A stretch of 35,041 bases of DNA from SIG701 sp045539595 (GCA_045539595.1 JAZQFQ010000116.1:1-35041); one strand, 5' to 3'; shown: positions 7,024 through 13,460, counted from the stretch's first letter. Notes: generated by a model not told the origin, from the letters alone. Numbers and translations are program-made.

Positions 7024-7288
7024 CGGCTTCCTTCCTTTCATACCCGCAGGCCACACCGCCGTGATATGGAAACGTGACCGCATATTTGCATTTGCCTTTG
7101 CAGCGCAGATGGTGGATATATACCTCCCCGGTTATATACCCGTATTTTTTGATCATGGCCGGCCACGGGCACCGGAGCATAGAATCCGCCCGGTATTTTT
7201 TGCCGTCGATGCTGTCCATCAGCTTCTCATGCTGCCGGCTGTCGAGCTCTTTATACCGTCGCTGCCGCGTCCGTTCATCTGTGGCCAT
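6974..7288 (-). CDS. Hypothetical early protein
   Basis: 104 residues with a basic N-terminus (ATDERTRQRRYKEL), a central RCPWPAMIKKYGY segment and CKGKCKY. Good ribosome site GGAGGACC. It overlaps the next gene's start by 50 bases in another frame. Cys pairs could hold zinc; family not recognised. Confidence 0.6.
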   Translation of the reverse strand: MATDERTRQRRYKELDSRQHEKLMDSIDGKKYRADSMLRCPWPAMIKKYGYITGEVYIHHLRCKGKCKYAVTFPYHGGVACGYERKEADEGNRRNKKTAEREGK

Positions 7289-7496
7289 CCTGGTCCTCCA
7301 GAAGATCCATCAGGCTGTCCCGCTCCAGGGCAAGGTTATTGATCACATCCATCGCGTCCTTCACAGTTTTCTTCATCTGCTCGGCCATGCCCGTAGTCAT
7401 GTGATATTCTCCGCTGCCGTCCATGTGAGTTTCATATCGGAGCGGCATGAAATACAGATTTTTCAGATCCGTCAGAACACTTTTGACGTCCCTCAT
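7275..7496 (-). CDS. Small helical early protein
   Basis: 73 residues from the ATG at 7496 that overlaps the upstream stop (ATGA); a GTG three codons earlier is also open. Predicted helices rich in Met, Lys and Asp (VKDAMDVINNLALERDSLMDLLEDQ). No motif recognised. Confidence 0.6.
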   Translation of the reverse strand: MRDVKSVLTDLKNLYFMPLRYETHMDGSGEYHMTTGMAEQMKKTVKDAMDVINNLALERDSLMDLLEDQDGHR

Positions 7497-7939
7497 TTTT
7501 CGCACTGCTTTCTTTTGTTGAAATTGGACCCTCGCCCGAAACTGAGCCGGTTATTGTGAAAGGTTTTAGAATTCTTGCTTCTCAGCGCTGAATCCTGATC
7601 TATGTCCGGGTTACAGGCTTCCAGGATGCAGGCGAAAAAACTACCGTTGAAGAATGCCGCCACCTCCCACCGCCAAACATGGCAGCCATCCGCTTTCACA
7701 AGTGGCTTCTTTCCGGCGCTATTCAGCTTGTTCCAGTCCTTCACCGCCTGGAGGATCACCCCGGCTGCCAGGCCTTTGAGGATCCTGTCATCCCGGTGAA
7801 TTGCACATTCTTCCATCGGGACAGTCTCGATCCGGCGGCCGTCCTTCGTCAGTATCTCTTTCTGATCAATGAGTTCTGCTATAGATCGCCTGGGCGCCCG
7901 ATGCATACACCCGGCTCTGGTTTTCTTCTGTCCGGACAT
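7493..7939 (-). CDS. Hypothetical early protein
   Basis: 148 residues, ribosome site GAAGGAG. Basic N-terminus, then a compact central part (DGCHVWRWEVAAFFNGSFF) and an Asn/Lys-rich tail that looks disordered. Overlaps its upstream neighbour by 74 bases in another frame. I do not recognise it. Confidence 0.6.
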   Translation of the reverse strand: MSGQKKTRAGCMHRAPRRSIAELIDQKEILTKDGRRIETVPMEECAIHRDDRILKGLAAGVILQAVKDWNKLNSAGKKPLVKADGCHVWRWEVAAFFNGSFFACILEACNPDIDQDSALRSKNSKTFHNNRLSFGRGSNFNKRKQCEK

Positions 7940-8075
7940 TGCCGTCTCCTTCCGTTATTTCGTGATACTTTTCGACTACTTCCAGCCAATCTCTGCAGTT
8001 ATATGATTTGCCATTGACGGACATGATGTATGATCCGTCCGGCTGTAGCTGTGCTTCAAAAGAAAAATCTTTCAT
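7866..8075 (-). CDS. Small hypothetical protein
   Basis: 69 residues, ATG after GGGGAGGGAAAA and overlapping the preceding stop as ATGA. MKDFSFEAQLQPDGSYIMSVNGKSYNC suggests a small beta-rich fold. Function unknown; the ribosome site and coupling are the support. Confidence 0.6.
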   Translation of the reverse strand: MKDFSFEAQLQPDGSYIMSVNGKSYNCRDWLEVVEKYHEITEGDGNVRTEENQSRVYASGAQAIYSRTH

Positions 8076-8227
8076 TTTTCCCTCCCCATCTGCTCTTCAT
8101 CATATTCCACATGCTCGATCTGCAGATCTTCATCGCAGCTGTAGTTTGGGCACTCGTCTCTGTACTCACACTCGCCCTTGTTCTCATGAGTCCAGAATGG
8201 ACAGCGCCAGTTATCACACGGTTTCAT
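8072..8227 (-). CDS. 51-residue Cys-rich mini-protein
   Basis: MKPCDNWRCPFWT followed by spaced Cys residues (GEC, DEC, SCDED): six Cys in 51 residues, probably zinc-binding. The ATG lies within the end of the upstream gene and the TGA overlaps the next ATG. This is a usual phage early mini-protein plan. Confidence 0.6.
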   Translation of the reverse strand: MKPCDNWRCPFWTHENKGECEYRDECPNYSCDEDLQIEHVEYDEEQMGREK

Positions 8228-8327
8228 CCTGATCCCCGCCTCTCTTTACAGACTGCTTTCCGATAAACACGCCGATGAAGTAGCAGGCCACGGCTGTTGC
8301 CAGCTGGATGAGAACGATTTCAATCAT
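8214..8327 (-). CDS. 37-residue single-span membrane protein
   Basis: Starts MIEIVLIQLATAVACYFIGV: one transmembrane helix then a short charged tail (KQSVKRGGDQDETV). The ATG follows GGGAGGAAG and overlaps the previous stop. The longer frame reaching 8513 is a read-through of unlikely sequence. Possible small membrane effector or inhibitor; function unknown. Confidence 0.6.
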   Translation of the reverse strand: MIEIVLIQLATAVACYFIGVFIGKQSVKRGGDQDETV

Positions 8328-8449
8328 GTTTCTTCCTCCCGCTCCTCTTTTTTCGTATCCTTTTCCAGGTTCCGGCGCAGCTTGTTGTGCGGCAGCTGGC
8401 TTTTCCATTTCTTCCGGTAAAGCTCCTGGGCCACTTTTTTCGAGTTCAT
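8324..8449 (-). CDS. 41-residue basic protein
   Basis: Chosen start is the ATG at 8449, overlapping the stop of the membrane-protein gene above (ATGA); a start 20 codons earlier exists with a poor ribosome site. Very Lys/Arg/Glu-rich (KKVAQELYRKKWK, KDTKKEEREEET). No family recognised. Confidence 0.5.
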   Translation of the reverse strand: MNSKKVAQELYRKKWKSQLPHNKLRRNLEKDTKKEEREEET

Positions 8450-8736
8450 CCCCGGCACATGGGCCTTTTCCTCCTGATAATCTCTGCCCATGGCCTTGTA
8501 TCCTTCCATTCATCGTATTTCATCCAGGATGCATCATACGGCTCATCATCCCGCATGGCTGCCGTCATGTCTTCCAGCTTATCGCAGAGACGATTGATCC
8601 ATCTGGCCAGCCTGCGCCGGCGTTCCGGTACCGTCATGATGGCCAAGCATGCAATGATGTAAATGCTGAAGATGATAAAACCGACAATCAGGATCCTGTC
8701 CCACACCGGGAAAGACATAAACACTCCGGGCAGCAT
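8446..8736 (-). CDS. Small membrane protein
   Basis: 96 residues from the ATG at 8736 (GGGG 8 bases upstream; a GTG one codon earlier is open). One strong N-terminal transmembrane segment (ILIVGFIIFSIYIIACLAIM), then a cytoplasmic amphipathic part with many Arg. Chained by overlap to both neighbours. Confidence 0.62.
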   Translation of the reverse strand: MLPGVFMSFPVWDRILIVGFIIFSIYIIACLAIMTVPERRRRLARWINRLCDKLEDMTAAMRDDEPYDASWMKYDEWKDTRPWAEIIRRKRPMCRG

Positions 8737-9020
8737 CACACACGCCCCTTTCCGATATTCAGGAATCGCTTTGCATCATAGGTGACGCCTTCTGTTTTCA
8801 TCCGGATCGTTTTATGTAAGGCACAGGCCGGACACACGACGGCGATCCGGCCGGACCTGTATTTCACGGTGTAGATCTTCTCGCCTGCCCAGACGTCTAT
8901 CAGCCGGTCGCAGTCCATGCAGTGCAGAACCGGATATTCTTTTGCCTGAGACGGTGTTTTCTCTTCCGCTGGCTGCTGCACGGCAGGCTCTGCCGTTACT
9001 GCTCTTTTCGGTCTTGCCAT
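8736..9020 (-). CDS. Putative zinc-ribbon protein
   Basis: 94 residues: a Pro/Ala/Glu-rich N-terminal tail, then CMDC and VVCPAC pairs about 30 residues apart, a classic four-Cys zinc ribbon. Ribosome site GAGGGAGGG. Function unknown; perhaps nucleic-acid binding. Confidence 0.65.
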   Translation of the reverse strand: MARPKRAVTAEPAVQQPAEEKTPSQAKEYPVLHCMDCDRLIDVWAGEKIYTVKYRSGRIAVVCPACALHKTIRMKTEGVTYDAKRFLNIGKGRV

Positions 9021-9355
9021 CTGTCATCCCTCCCTCTCCAGCTTTTCGTCAGCGTCCTGATGTATGAAATCATTTCGTGGATTTGATTGTCGTTCTGCTT
9101 GCTCTGCGTATAGATCACAATGATTCTCTCGCGACGCTCTTTTCCCCAGGTGTTCAGCTTTTCAGAATGTGAAAACAGCTTGAAGTCTTCCTCGCGCAAG
9201 ATCTTACCGCATGGCAGTGTTTTGCTCTCCCCGTCCTGGTGAAAAGCTCTGAATGCCCGGACAGCAAGGTTATAGTCCGGAGCCACGATTTCTGTGAATC
9301 CGTCTCTGTATGCCTGGTCCCCTTCTCCGGTGTAAACTGCATACCATTTGTTCAT
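8996..9355 (-). CDS. Hypothetical early protein
   Basis: 119 residues from MNKWYAVYTGEGDQAYRDGF; the start has GGGAGAAGG upstream and overlaps the TGA of the 48-residue gene before it. Compact acidic-basic mix, C-terminal helix with KSWRGRDDRWQDRKEQ. No family recognised. Confidence 0.62.
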   Translation of the reverse strand: MNKWYAVYTGEGDQAYRDGFTEIVAPDYNLAVRAFRAFHQDGESKTLPCGKILREEDFKLFSHSEKLNTWGKERRERIIVIYTQSKQNDNQIHEMISYIRTLTKSWRGRDDRWQDRKEQ

Positions 9356-9498
9356 TTTTCCTTCTCCCTTCTTTCTTTGAGCCATTTTTCATATGCTTTC
9401 ATGTTTTCCGGATCCGCATAGAATTTCAGCAGCGGCCCGTCAAGCACTGCGCAGATATCCATGAGGCTTGTTTCCGGTATCTGAGTATGATCAATCAT
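9352..9498 (-). CDS. 48-residue early protein
   Basis: MIDHTQIPETSLMDICAVLD then a helical, Lys/Glu-rich end (MKAYEKWLKERREKEK). Ribosome site AAAGGGGAG, stop overlapping the next ATG (ATGA). Short but with good start, coupling and codon-like composition. Confidence 0.6.
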   Translation of the reverse strand: MIDHTQIPETSLMDICAVLDGPLLKFYADPENMKAYEKWLKERREKEK

Positions 9499-9502
9499 TT
9501 TG

Positions 9503-9531
9503 TTGCGCTCCCCTTTAACTTCTGTTATAAT
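9503..9531 (+). promoter_or_regulatory. Plus-strand promoter of a candidate small RNA
   Basis: TTGCGC, 17-bp spacer, perfect TATAAT. It points away from the early minus-strand genes, into an interval with no ORF, and a terminator lies about 70 bases downstream. Confidence 0.6.
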
Positions 9532-9537
9532 GGAGAT

Positions 9538-9610
9538 GTTCCGATCGTCATAAGGAACACCTCATACTCGCCGCTCCGGGCAGTGCAGTCCCCGGGGCGG
9601 CACTTTTTAT
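9538..9610 (+). ncRNA. Candidate small RNA of about 70 nt
   Basis: Predicted start a few bases after the TATAAT. The RNA would fold into a 5' hairpin TGTTCC/GGAACA (9537-9542, 9553-9558) and a terminator hairpin of 11 pairs including one G-U (9570-9580 with 9591-9601), followed by ACTTTTTATT. It has no start codon with a ribosome site. It runs opposite to, and between, two early-operon genes, so it could act on the early transcript or elsewhere. Promoter, fold and terminator are seen; expression is inference. Confidence 0.5.
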
Positions 9611-9798
9611 TCCTCTCCGGCCTCTGTCGGACGGAACAGCTTCACAACCAGTTCCCGACTCAGAACCAGTTCCAGGGCTACCTGGAAACCGTGCAGCTCA
9701 CTGGCGATCATGCAGTTGCTCATCTCGTCGCCTGCCTCTCTGGCATCCTCTGCGAGCTGCCTGTAATGCAGGATCTGCGCTCTTATCATCTTCTCCAC
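9607..9798 (-). CDS. Small helical early protein, GTG start
   Basis: 63 residues starting V-E-K-MIRAQILHYRQLAEDAREAG; the GTG at 9798 stands 8 bases after AGGAGG. Longer in-frame readings run through a terminator stem upstream and are unlikely. All-helical, soluble. First gene after the Cro-like regulator in the early operon; function unknown. Confidence 0.6.
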   Translation of the reverse strand: MEKMIRAQILHYRQLAEDAREAGDEMSNCMIASELHGFQVALELVLSRELVVKLFRPTEAGEE

Positions 9799-9817
9799 CT
9801 TCTTCACCTCCTCCGCT

Positions 9818-9845
9818 CCGGGTGCGAAATTGCACCCGGTTTTTT
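9818..9845 (+). terminator. Plus-strand terminator facing the Cro-like gene
   Basis: Perfect 8-bp stem CCGGGTGC/GCACCCGG, 6-base loop, followed by TTTTTT on the plus strand. On the minus strand there is no T-run, so early transcription should read through. It would stop plus-strand transcripts (such as read-through of the small RNA) before they run antisense through the Cro-like gene. Confidence 0.75.
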
Positions 9846-9872
9846 CAATTTCCCTGCGAAATTTGGCACATG

Positions 9873-10082
9873 TTACGATGCGAGTCCCTCTTCCTTCTGA
9901 ACAAACATGTCCAGAGGAACATTCAAAGCTTTGCATATCGCAAAATACTCTTCAGCAGTGATTTTCCGCTTACCGTTCATCATTGTTGAGAATGTATTCA
10001 TCGGAATTCCAATTCTCTCCGCGATTGCGCCAAGTTTTAGTCCCTGGCTGTCGATATAATCCTTAATGCGTTCCCCGAGCAA
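9873..10082 (-). CDS. Cro-like helix-turn-helix regulator
   Basis: 69 residues from a TTG 8 bases after AAGGAGG; the longer open frame lacks another good start. XRE-type HTH: LKLGAIAERIGIPMNTFSTMMNGKRKIT, then AICKALNVPLDMF. It is first in the early minus-strand operon and divergent from the plus-strand repressor, with shared operators between, so by position it is the lytic (Cro-type) partner. Size fits Cro-type proteins with no second domain. Confidence 0.75.
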   Translation of the reverse strand: MLGERIKDYIDSQGLKLGAIAERIGIPMNTFSTMMNGKRKITAEEYFAICKALNVPLDMFVQKEEGLAS

Positions 10083-10098
10083 TGGTATCACCTCCTTA

Positions 10099-10231
10099 AC
10101 TCCAGATATTCTGGAGTTCTCATTCAATATAATCCAGAGAAACTGGAATGTCAACAAAAATTTCAGATATTCTGTATTTTTTTCTTGATTTGCCTGCTCT
10201 ATTCGGTTATACTCATTTCAGAAATGCTGGA
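10099..10231. promoter_or_regulatory. Divergent lysis/lysogeny control region with four operators
   Basis: Minus promoter: TTGACA (10154-10149), 17 bp, TATATT (10131-10126). Plus promoter: TTGATT (10185-10190), 17 bp, TATACT (10208-10213). Four 15-bp sites share TYCAG-N5-CTGKA: 10101-10115, 10133-10147 (inside the minus spacer), 10162-10176 (between the promoters) and 10217-10231 (just after the plus -10). The first is nearly a full palindrome. The layout lets one or both HTH proteins block either promoter. Confidence 0.85.
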
Positions 10232-10245
10232 ATGAGGTGAAAAAT

Positions 10246-10632
10246 GTGTCTACAGTCAGAGACGAAATTGCAAAAAGCCTTCTTTTCTACAGGAAAAAGT
10301 GTGGCCTCACTCAGAAAGAATTAGCTGAAAAATTAGGCGTAAAAAACACCGCCGTCTCTAATTGGGAAAGCGGCAATAATTCGATTGATATTGAAACTTT
10401 GTTTTTGGCCTGCGAAATCTTCGGTGTTACTTTGAATGATATGTACGGAAAGTATTCTGTGACGACAGAAAAGCCCGTCACCACCGAAGATGGCAACGGG
10501 CTCGATTCTGAACTATTAAAAAGGCTCATGTCTCTGACGCCGGATGAGGCTGCGAAGGTAGACGCTTTTGTTCAAGGACTTTTAGCATCTCGTTCAGGAA
10601 AAACTTCTCTTCCTGAGACAAAGAGGCAATAA
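10246..10632 (+). CDS. Phage repressor, XRE family
   Basis: 128 residues from the GTG at 10246 (GAGG 7 bases upstream; an earlier GTG at 10237 has no site). N-terminal HTH with LTQKELAEKLGVKNTAVSNWESG (about 19-41), linker, and a helical C-terminus (SLTPDEAAKVDAFVQGLLAS). No LexA/CI-type peptidase domain, so induction is probably not by RecA-stimulated self-cleavage. Drives the plus-strand lysogeny block with the PH protein and integrase, and is expected to bind the four operators. Confidence 0.8.
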   Translation: MSTVRDEIAKSLLFYRKKCGLTQKELAEKLGVKNTAVSNWESGNNSIDIETLFLACEIFGVTLNDMYGKYSVTTEKPVTTEDGNGLDSELLKRLMSLTPDEAAKVDAFVQGLLASRSGKTSLPETKRQ

Positions 10633-10657
10633 TTGCCCTGGCCTGTTCTTCACTCAT
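10526..10657 (-). CDS. 43-residue ORF antisense to the repressor 3' end
   Basis: Starts MSEEQARAIIASLSQEEKFF, ends with a Pro/Ser tail. AAAGGGG lies 9 bases before the ATG and a good minus-strand promoter lies upstream. The pattern (SEEQARAI.SLSQEEK..LNEMLK.LEQKR) resembles small hypothetical proteins I associate with phage lysogeny regions. It overlaps the last 107 bases of the repressor gene on the other strand. Real gene moderately likely. Confidence 0.5.
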   Translation of the reverse strand: MSEEQARAIIASLSQEEKFFLNEMLKVLEQKRLPSQPHPASET

Positions 10658-10701
10658 AAGAACATACCCCTTTCTGCTATATTCCTGTCGGCAGTGCTCG
10701 C

Positions 10702-10732
10702 ATTATAACACAGTTCTTTTTAAAAGTGTCAA
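10702..10732 (-). promoter_or_regulatory. Minus-strand promoter antisense to the repressor
   Basis: TTGACA (10732-10727), 19-bp spacer, TGTTATAAT with TATAAT at 10707-10702. The spacer is 2 bp long, partly offset by perfect boxes and the upstream TG. It would express the 43-residue ORF and an antisense RNA to the repressor mRNA. Confidence 0.5.
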
Positions 10733-10745
10733 AAGTGTTACATTA

Positions 10746-10760
10746 TTACGAAATACGTAA
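10746..10760. promoter_or_regulatory. Palindrome before the PH-domain gene
   Basis: TTACG-AAATA-CGTAA, 5-bp arms, immediately upstream of the GAAAGGA ribosome site. Fourteen of its bases recur on the minus strand at 17104-17091, upstream of the DGR template-repeat promoter. It may be an operator or mRNA hairpin. Confidence 0.35.
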
Positions 10761-10775
10761 GAAAGGACTATCATC

Positions 10776-11162
10776 ATGGCAATCAATTTCAACAAAGACA
10801 GCGTTATCGACCTGACTCCCATTTCCCGCTCCGAGGTTTACTCAGAAATTGAAGATCTACTCCTCGAAGATGAGAAGATCTGCGCCGCATTCAAAACAAT
10901 TCGTGATCAGCTTGTTTTCACGACGCTCAGGATCATCTCGGCCGATGTGCAGGGCATTACCGGGAAAAGAGTTTCCTACACTTCCCTGCCTTATTCCAAA
11001 ATTCAGTTTTTCACGATTCAGACTCCCGGCTTTGCTGAGCTTGTGCCGGACTCCGAGCTGGCCCTCGTATTCACAAACGGATTTAAAGCTACATTTGAGT
11101 TTAAAGGCAAGACAAATATCGGCGGGATCGGCCGTCTGATTTCCCGGTATGTCCTGAAATAA
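10776..11162 (+). CDS. Bacterial PH-domain protein
   Basis: 128 residues with the beta-rich pattern of bacterial pleckstrin-homology-like proteins: EKICAAFKTIRDQLVFTTLRIISADVQGITGKRV, SYTSLPYSKIQFF, SELALVFTNG. Such proteins are frequent between repressor and integrase in Firmicutes prophages, role unknown. Starts after GAAAGGA; follows the repressor on the same strand, probably a lysogeny-expressed gene. Confidence 0.75.
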   Translation: MAINFNKDSVIDLTPISRSEVYSEIEDLLLEDEKICAAFKTIRDQLVFTTLRIISADVQGITGKRVSYTSLPYSKIQFFTIQTPGFAELVPDSELALVFTNGFKATFEFKGKTNIGGIGRLISRYVLK

Positions 11163-11187
11163 GAAAACCGCTGCCGAAAAGCAGCGG
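11161..11187 (-). terminator. Hairpin between PH gene and integrase
   Basis: 7-bp perfect stem CCGCTGC/GCAGCGG with a 6-base loop. The minus strand continues TTTTCTT, so it works as a terminator for minus transcripts; the plus side has only A-rich sequence, so integrase could be co-transcribed with the PH gene. Confidence 0.5.
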
Positions 11188-11213
11188 ACAAAAAATCAGA
11201 TGGGAGGATGCCT

Positions 11214-12806
11214 TTGAAAAAGAGAATATCAGAAGGCAGCGGGCGCAGCGCGGTAATTTATGCCCGGTATTCCTCCCACGCCCAGCGAGATGTGTCTATC
11301 GAGCAGCAGATCCAGAAATGCGAGGAATACGCCCAGCGCAAGGGATTGACTGTCATCGAGATCTATTCCGATGCAGCCATCTCCGGAAAGACGGATAACC
11401 GGCCTGCCTTCCAGCGTATGATGAAGGACAGCAAAAAGCACCGGTTTCAATATGTCATAGCCTGGAAGTCAAACCGCATGGGGCGCAACATGATGGAGGC
11501 CATGATCAACAATGCCGAGCTCATGAAGCATGACATCCATTGCCTTTATGTCGAAGAAGATTTCGACGATACGGCTGCCGGCCGCTTCGCATTGAGAAAC
11601 ATGATGAACGTCAACCAGTTTTATTCCGAGAACATGGCCGAAGACATCCGGCGCGGCCTGATGGATAACGCCGAGAAAGCCATGGTGAACACCCGGCCGC
11701 CTTTCGGTTATACTGTCGGAGAAGATCGGCGCTTCGCGATCCGCGAGGACCAGGCTGCCATTGTCCGGGAGATCTTCGACCGGATCCGGGAAGGATGGTC
11801 CTATGCGGATATCGCTGCCGACCTTAATAATCGCGGGATCAAGACATCCATCGGCCGGCAATGGAATAAAAACAGCTTTCACGCCATGATCAACAATGAG
11901 ATGTATCTCGGCGTCTATAAGTATTCTACCGTCCGGATTGAGGGAGGCGTTCCCCCGATTCTTGACCGGAACATTTTCGAGGAGGTACAGCGAAAAGTGC
12001 ATACCAAGAAAAACGCCGCCGGCCAGCCGAGAAACAGCACCGGAGATTATATGCTCACCGGTAAACTGTTCTGCGGGCACTGTCTGGAGCCGATGGTCGG
12101 TGTCAGCGGCACCGGGAAGCACGGTGAGCTCCACTATTATTATTGCTGTCAGGGGAAACGCCGAAAGAAAAGCGGATGCCAGAAAAAGAATGTAGTCCGA
12201 GACGAGATAGAGCGGCAGGTTATCGAGGCGATCCGGGACTATGTCATGCAGGACAATGTGATCAATTCGATCGCCGAAGCTTATGGCCGTTTTTATGAAT
12301 CCGCCCGGAAGGATGACGTCCTTCTCGCCATGAAAGATGAGCTGGCGCAAAATCAGAAGGCAACGGCGAATCTGATGAAGGCAATCGAGATGGGAATTAT
12401 AACGGACACCACGAAAAGCCGGATGCTGGAGCTGGAGGCGCAAAAGAAAGACCTTGAGGCCTCAATTCGTTCGCAGGAGGGAGTGCTGCAGCGGATCACG
12501 CCGGATCAGGTCCGGTTCTTCCTGGAGCGATTCAAAGAGATGGACTTCGATGATCGAGACGTCCAGCGGCAGCTGATCAAAACATTTGTCCAGGAAGTTT
12601 ATTTATACGATGATCACATGAAGCTGCTTTTCAGCTTTGACCCCACCGGAGAAAAACGCATCGATTTCAATGAAATAAACTGTGAAATTGCTCCGGAGGA
12701 TAAGGGTTCGTACAGTGACTCTTTAAGTCCACTTTTTATTATTCATACGAACCCCACCATTATATTTGTATACTCCTATGGGTTCGTTCTTACCGTTCCT
12801 GTGTAA
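11214..12806 (+). CDS. int: Large serine recombinase (phage integrase)
   Basis: About 530 residues. N-terminal resolvase domain with the catalytic serine in VIYARYSSHAQ, downstream Arg residues in KSNRMGRNMME, recombinase domain (ADLNNRGIKTSIGRQWNKNSF), zinc ribbon (CGHC ... YYYCC ... GC), coiled coil about 360-430 and a C-terminal tail. It integrates the circular phage DNA into an attB site by double-strand cleavage. Start: GGGAGG directly abuts the ATG at 11208, so the TTG at 11214, 6 bases away, is the better start. Full-length for the family. The AT-rich last codons overlap a possible attP. Confidence 0.92.
   Translation: MKKRISEGSGRSAVIYARYSSHAQRDVSIEQQIQKCEEYAQRKGLTVIEIYSDAAISGKTDNRPAFQRMMKDSKKHRFQYVIAWKSNRMGRNMMEAMINNAELMKHDIHCLYVEEDFDDTAAGRFALRNMMNVNQFYSENMAEDIRRGLMDNAEKAMVNTRPPFGYTVGEDRRFAIREDQAAIVREIFDRIREGWSYADIAADLNNRGIKTSIGRQWNKNSFHAMINNEMYLGVYKYSTVRIEGGVPPILDRNIFEEVQRKVHTKKNAAGQPRNSTGDYMLTGKLFCGHCLEPMVGVSGTGKHGELHYYYCCQGKRRKKSGCQKKNVVRDEIERQVIEAIRDYVMQDNVINSIAEAYGRFYESARKDDVLLAMKDELAQNQKATANLMKAIEMGIITDTTKSRMLELEAQKKDLEASIRSQEGVLQRITPDQVRFFLERFKEMDFDDRDVQRQLIKTFVQEVYLYDDHMKLLFSFDPTGEKRIDFNEINCEIAPEDKGSYSDSLSPLFIIHTNPTIIFVYSYGFVLTVPV
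12747..12787. other. Candidate attP at the 3' end of the integrase gene
   Basis: Inverted arms ACGAACCC (12747-12754) and GGGTTCGT (12780-12787) flank a 25-bp AT-rich core, total 41 bp. Large serine integrases act on 40-50 bp attP sites with inverted arms close to the gene. Position and shape fit, but chance is possible and the crossover dinucleotide cannot be assigned. Confidence 0.4.
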
Positions 12807-12814
12807 GAGGATTA

Positions 12815-12845
12815 GCCAGACGTGTTCTGTCACGTCTGGCTTTTT
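12815..12845 (+). terminator. Integrase terminator
   Basis: Perfect 10-bp stem GCCAGACGTG/CACGTCTGGC, 6-base loop, then TTTTT on the plus strand, 8 bases after the int stop codon. Confidence 0.9.
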
Positions 12846-12862
12846 CTGTGCCTCTCGCGCTC

Positions 12863-12952
12863 CTCCTTTGTAAGAATCTTCCGTTTTTGTAATTTTCTTC
12901 CAGATTCAAGCGAAATAATGTGTTTTGTGATAACATCCATTTTACAAAGGAG
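12863..12952 (+). promoter_or_regulatory. Inverted repeat covering the ribosome site of the HTH gene
   Basis: CTCCTTTGTAA (12863-12873) and TTACAAAGGAG (12942-12952) are perfect 11-bp complements; the right arm contains the AAAGGAG of the next gene. In an mRNA that includes both arms the ribosome site would be paired; a shorter transcript would leave it free. No confident promoter seen inside. Confidence 0.4.
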
Positions 12953-12961
12953 ATTGATGCC

Positions 12962-13189
12962 ATGATCAGAATAAGACTTTCCACGCTTTTGGGCGAAAGG
13001 CGGTGGACACAAGCAAAGCTTGCCCGTGAGACAGGTATTCGAGCTGCCACAATCAGCGAAATGTACCACGAAATTGCTGAACGGATCTCGTTAAGCGATC
13101 TTTTCAAGATCTGTATTGCCCTTGATTGTGATGTTTCCGATCTGCTTGAGCTCGAATACAAGCCAGAGATCGATATTGATGACGACTGA
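12962..13189 (+). CDS. Small Cro/CI-type HTH protein
   Basis: 75 residues from the ATG at 12962 behind AAAGGAG. HTH_26-type: IRIRLSTLLGERRWTQAKLARETGIRAATISEMYH, then LFKICIALDCDVSDLLE and an acidic end. This style occurs widely in Firmicutes prophages and mobile elements as a single-domain regulator. It lies alone between two terminators, downstream of int and convergent with the lysis genes, so it has its own expression unit. Target unknown. Confidence 0.75.
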   Translation: MIRIRLSTLLGERRWTQAKLARETGIRAATISEMYHEIAERISLSDLFKICIALDCDVSDLLELEYKPEIDIDDD

Positions 13190-13211
13190 TCTCTAAAAAA
13201 CAATACGAAAT

Positions 13212-13258
13212 GCCTCTACCAGGTTGCCGAGGCCGGCAAAATGGTAGAGGCTTTTTTT
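13212..13258 (+). terminator. Terminator between HTH gene and lysis cassette
   Basis: 10-bp stem GCCTCTACCA/TGGTAGAGGC, enclosing a smaller TTGCC/GGCAA hairpin, followed by TTTTTTT on the plus strand. The T-run reaches the holin stop codon. It ends plus-strand transcription; the stem may also slow the convergent late transcript. Confidence 0.85.
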
Positions 13259-13460
13259 ATTCTTCTTTGGCCGCCTGGATGATCTCAATGATCAGCGTCT
13301 TAACCGCCGACAGGCCAGCCATGGCCGCGCTAAGCAGAGCCGACTTCCATGCCGCTCCATCCATTCCAATTGCTCCGGTTGCCGGGCAGGCCACCAGAAA
13401 GCCTTCCAGGAATGTCCAGAATGCCCGCTCAAGAATGTTCTTCCAATTGATTTTTTCCAT
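13257..13460 (-). CDS. Holin, r1t type
   Basis: 67 residues with two hydrophobic segments and the family pattern RAFWTFLEGFLVACP...SALLSAAMAGLSAVKTLIIEI. Forms lesions in the membrane that release the endolysin. Last gene of the late operon, directly after the XhlA-like gene. Confidence 0.82.
   Translation of the reverse strand: MEKINWKNILERAFWTFLEGFLVACPATGAIGMDGAAWKSALLSAAMAGLSAVKTLIIEIIQAAKEE

Noticed and set aside
8328..8513. N-terminal extension of the 37-residue membrane protein
   Set aside because: Gly/Pro/Lys-rich reading in a frame overlapping a coupled gene; the ATG at 8327 has a strong ribosome site.
11469..12443. 324-codon minus-strand ORF antisense to the integrase
   Set aside because: Mirror reading of a well-supported integrase gene; composition is that of a complement shadow and there is no start site.
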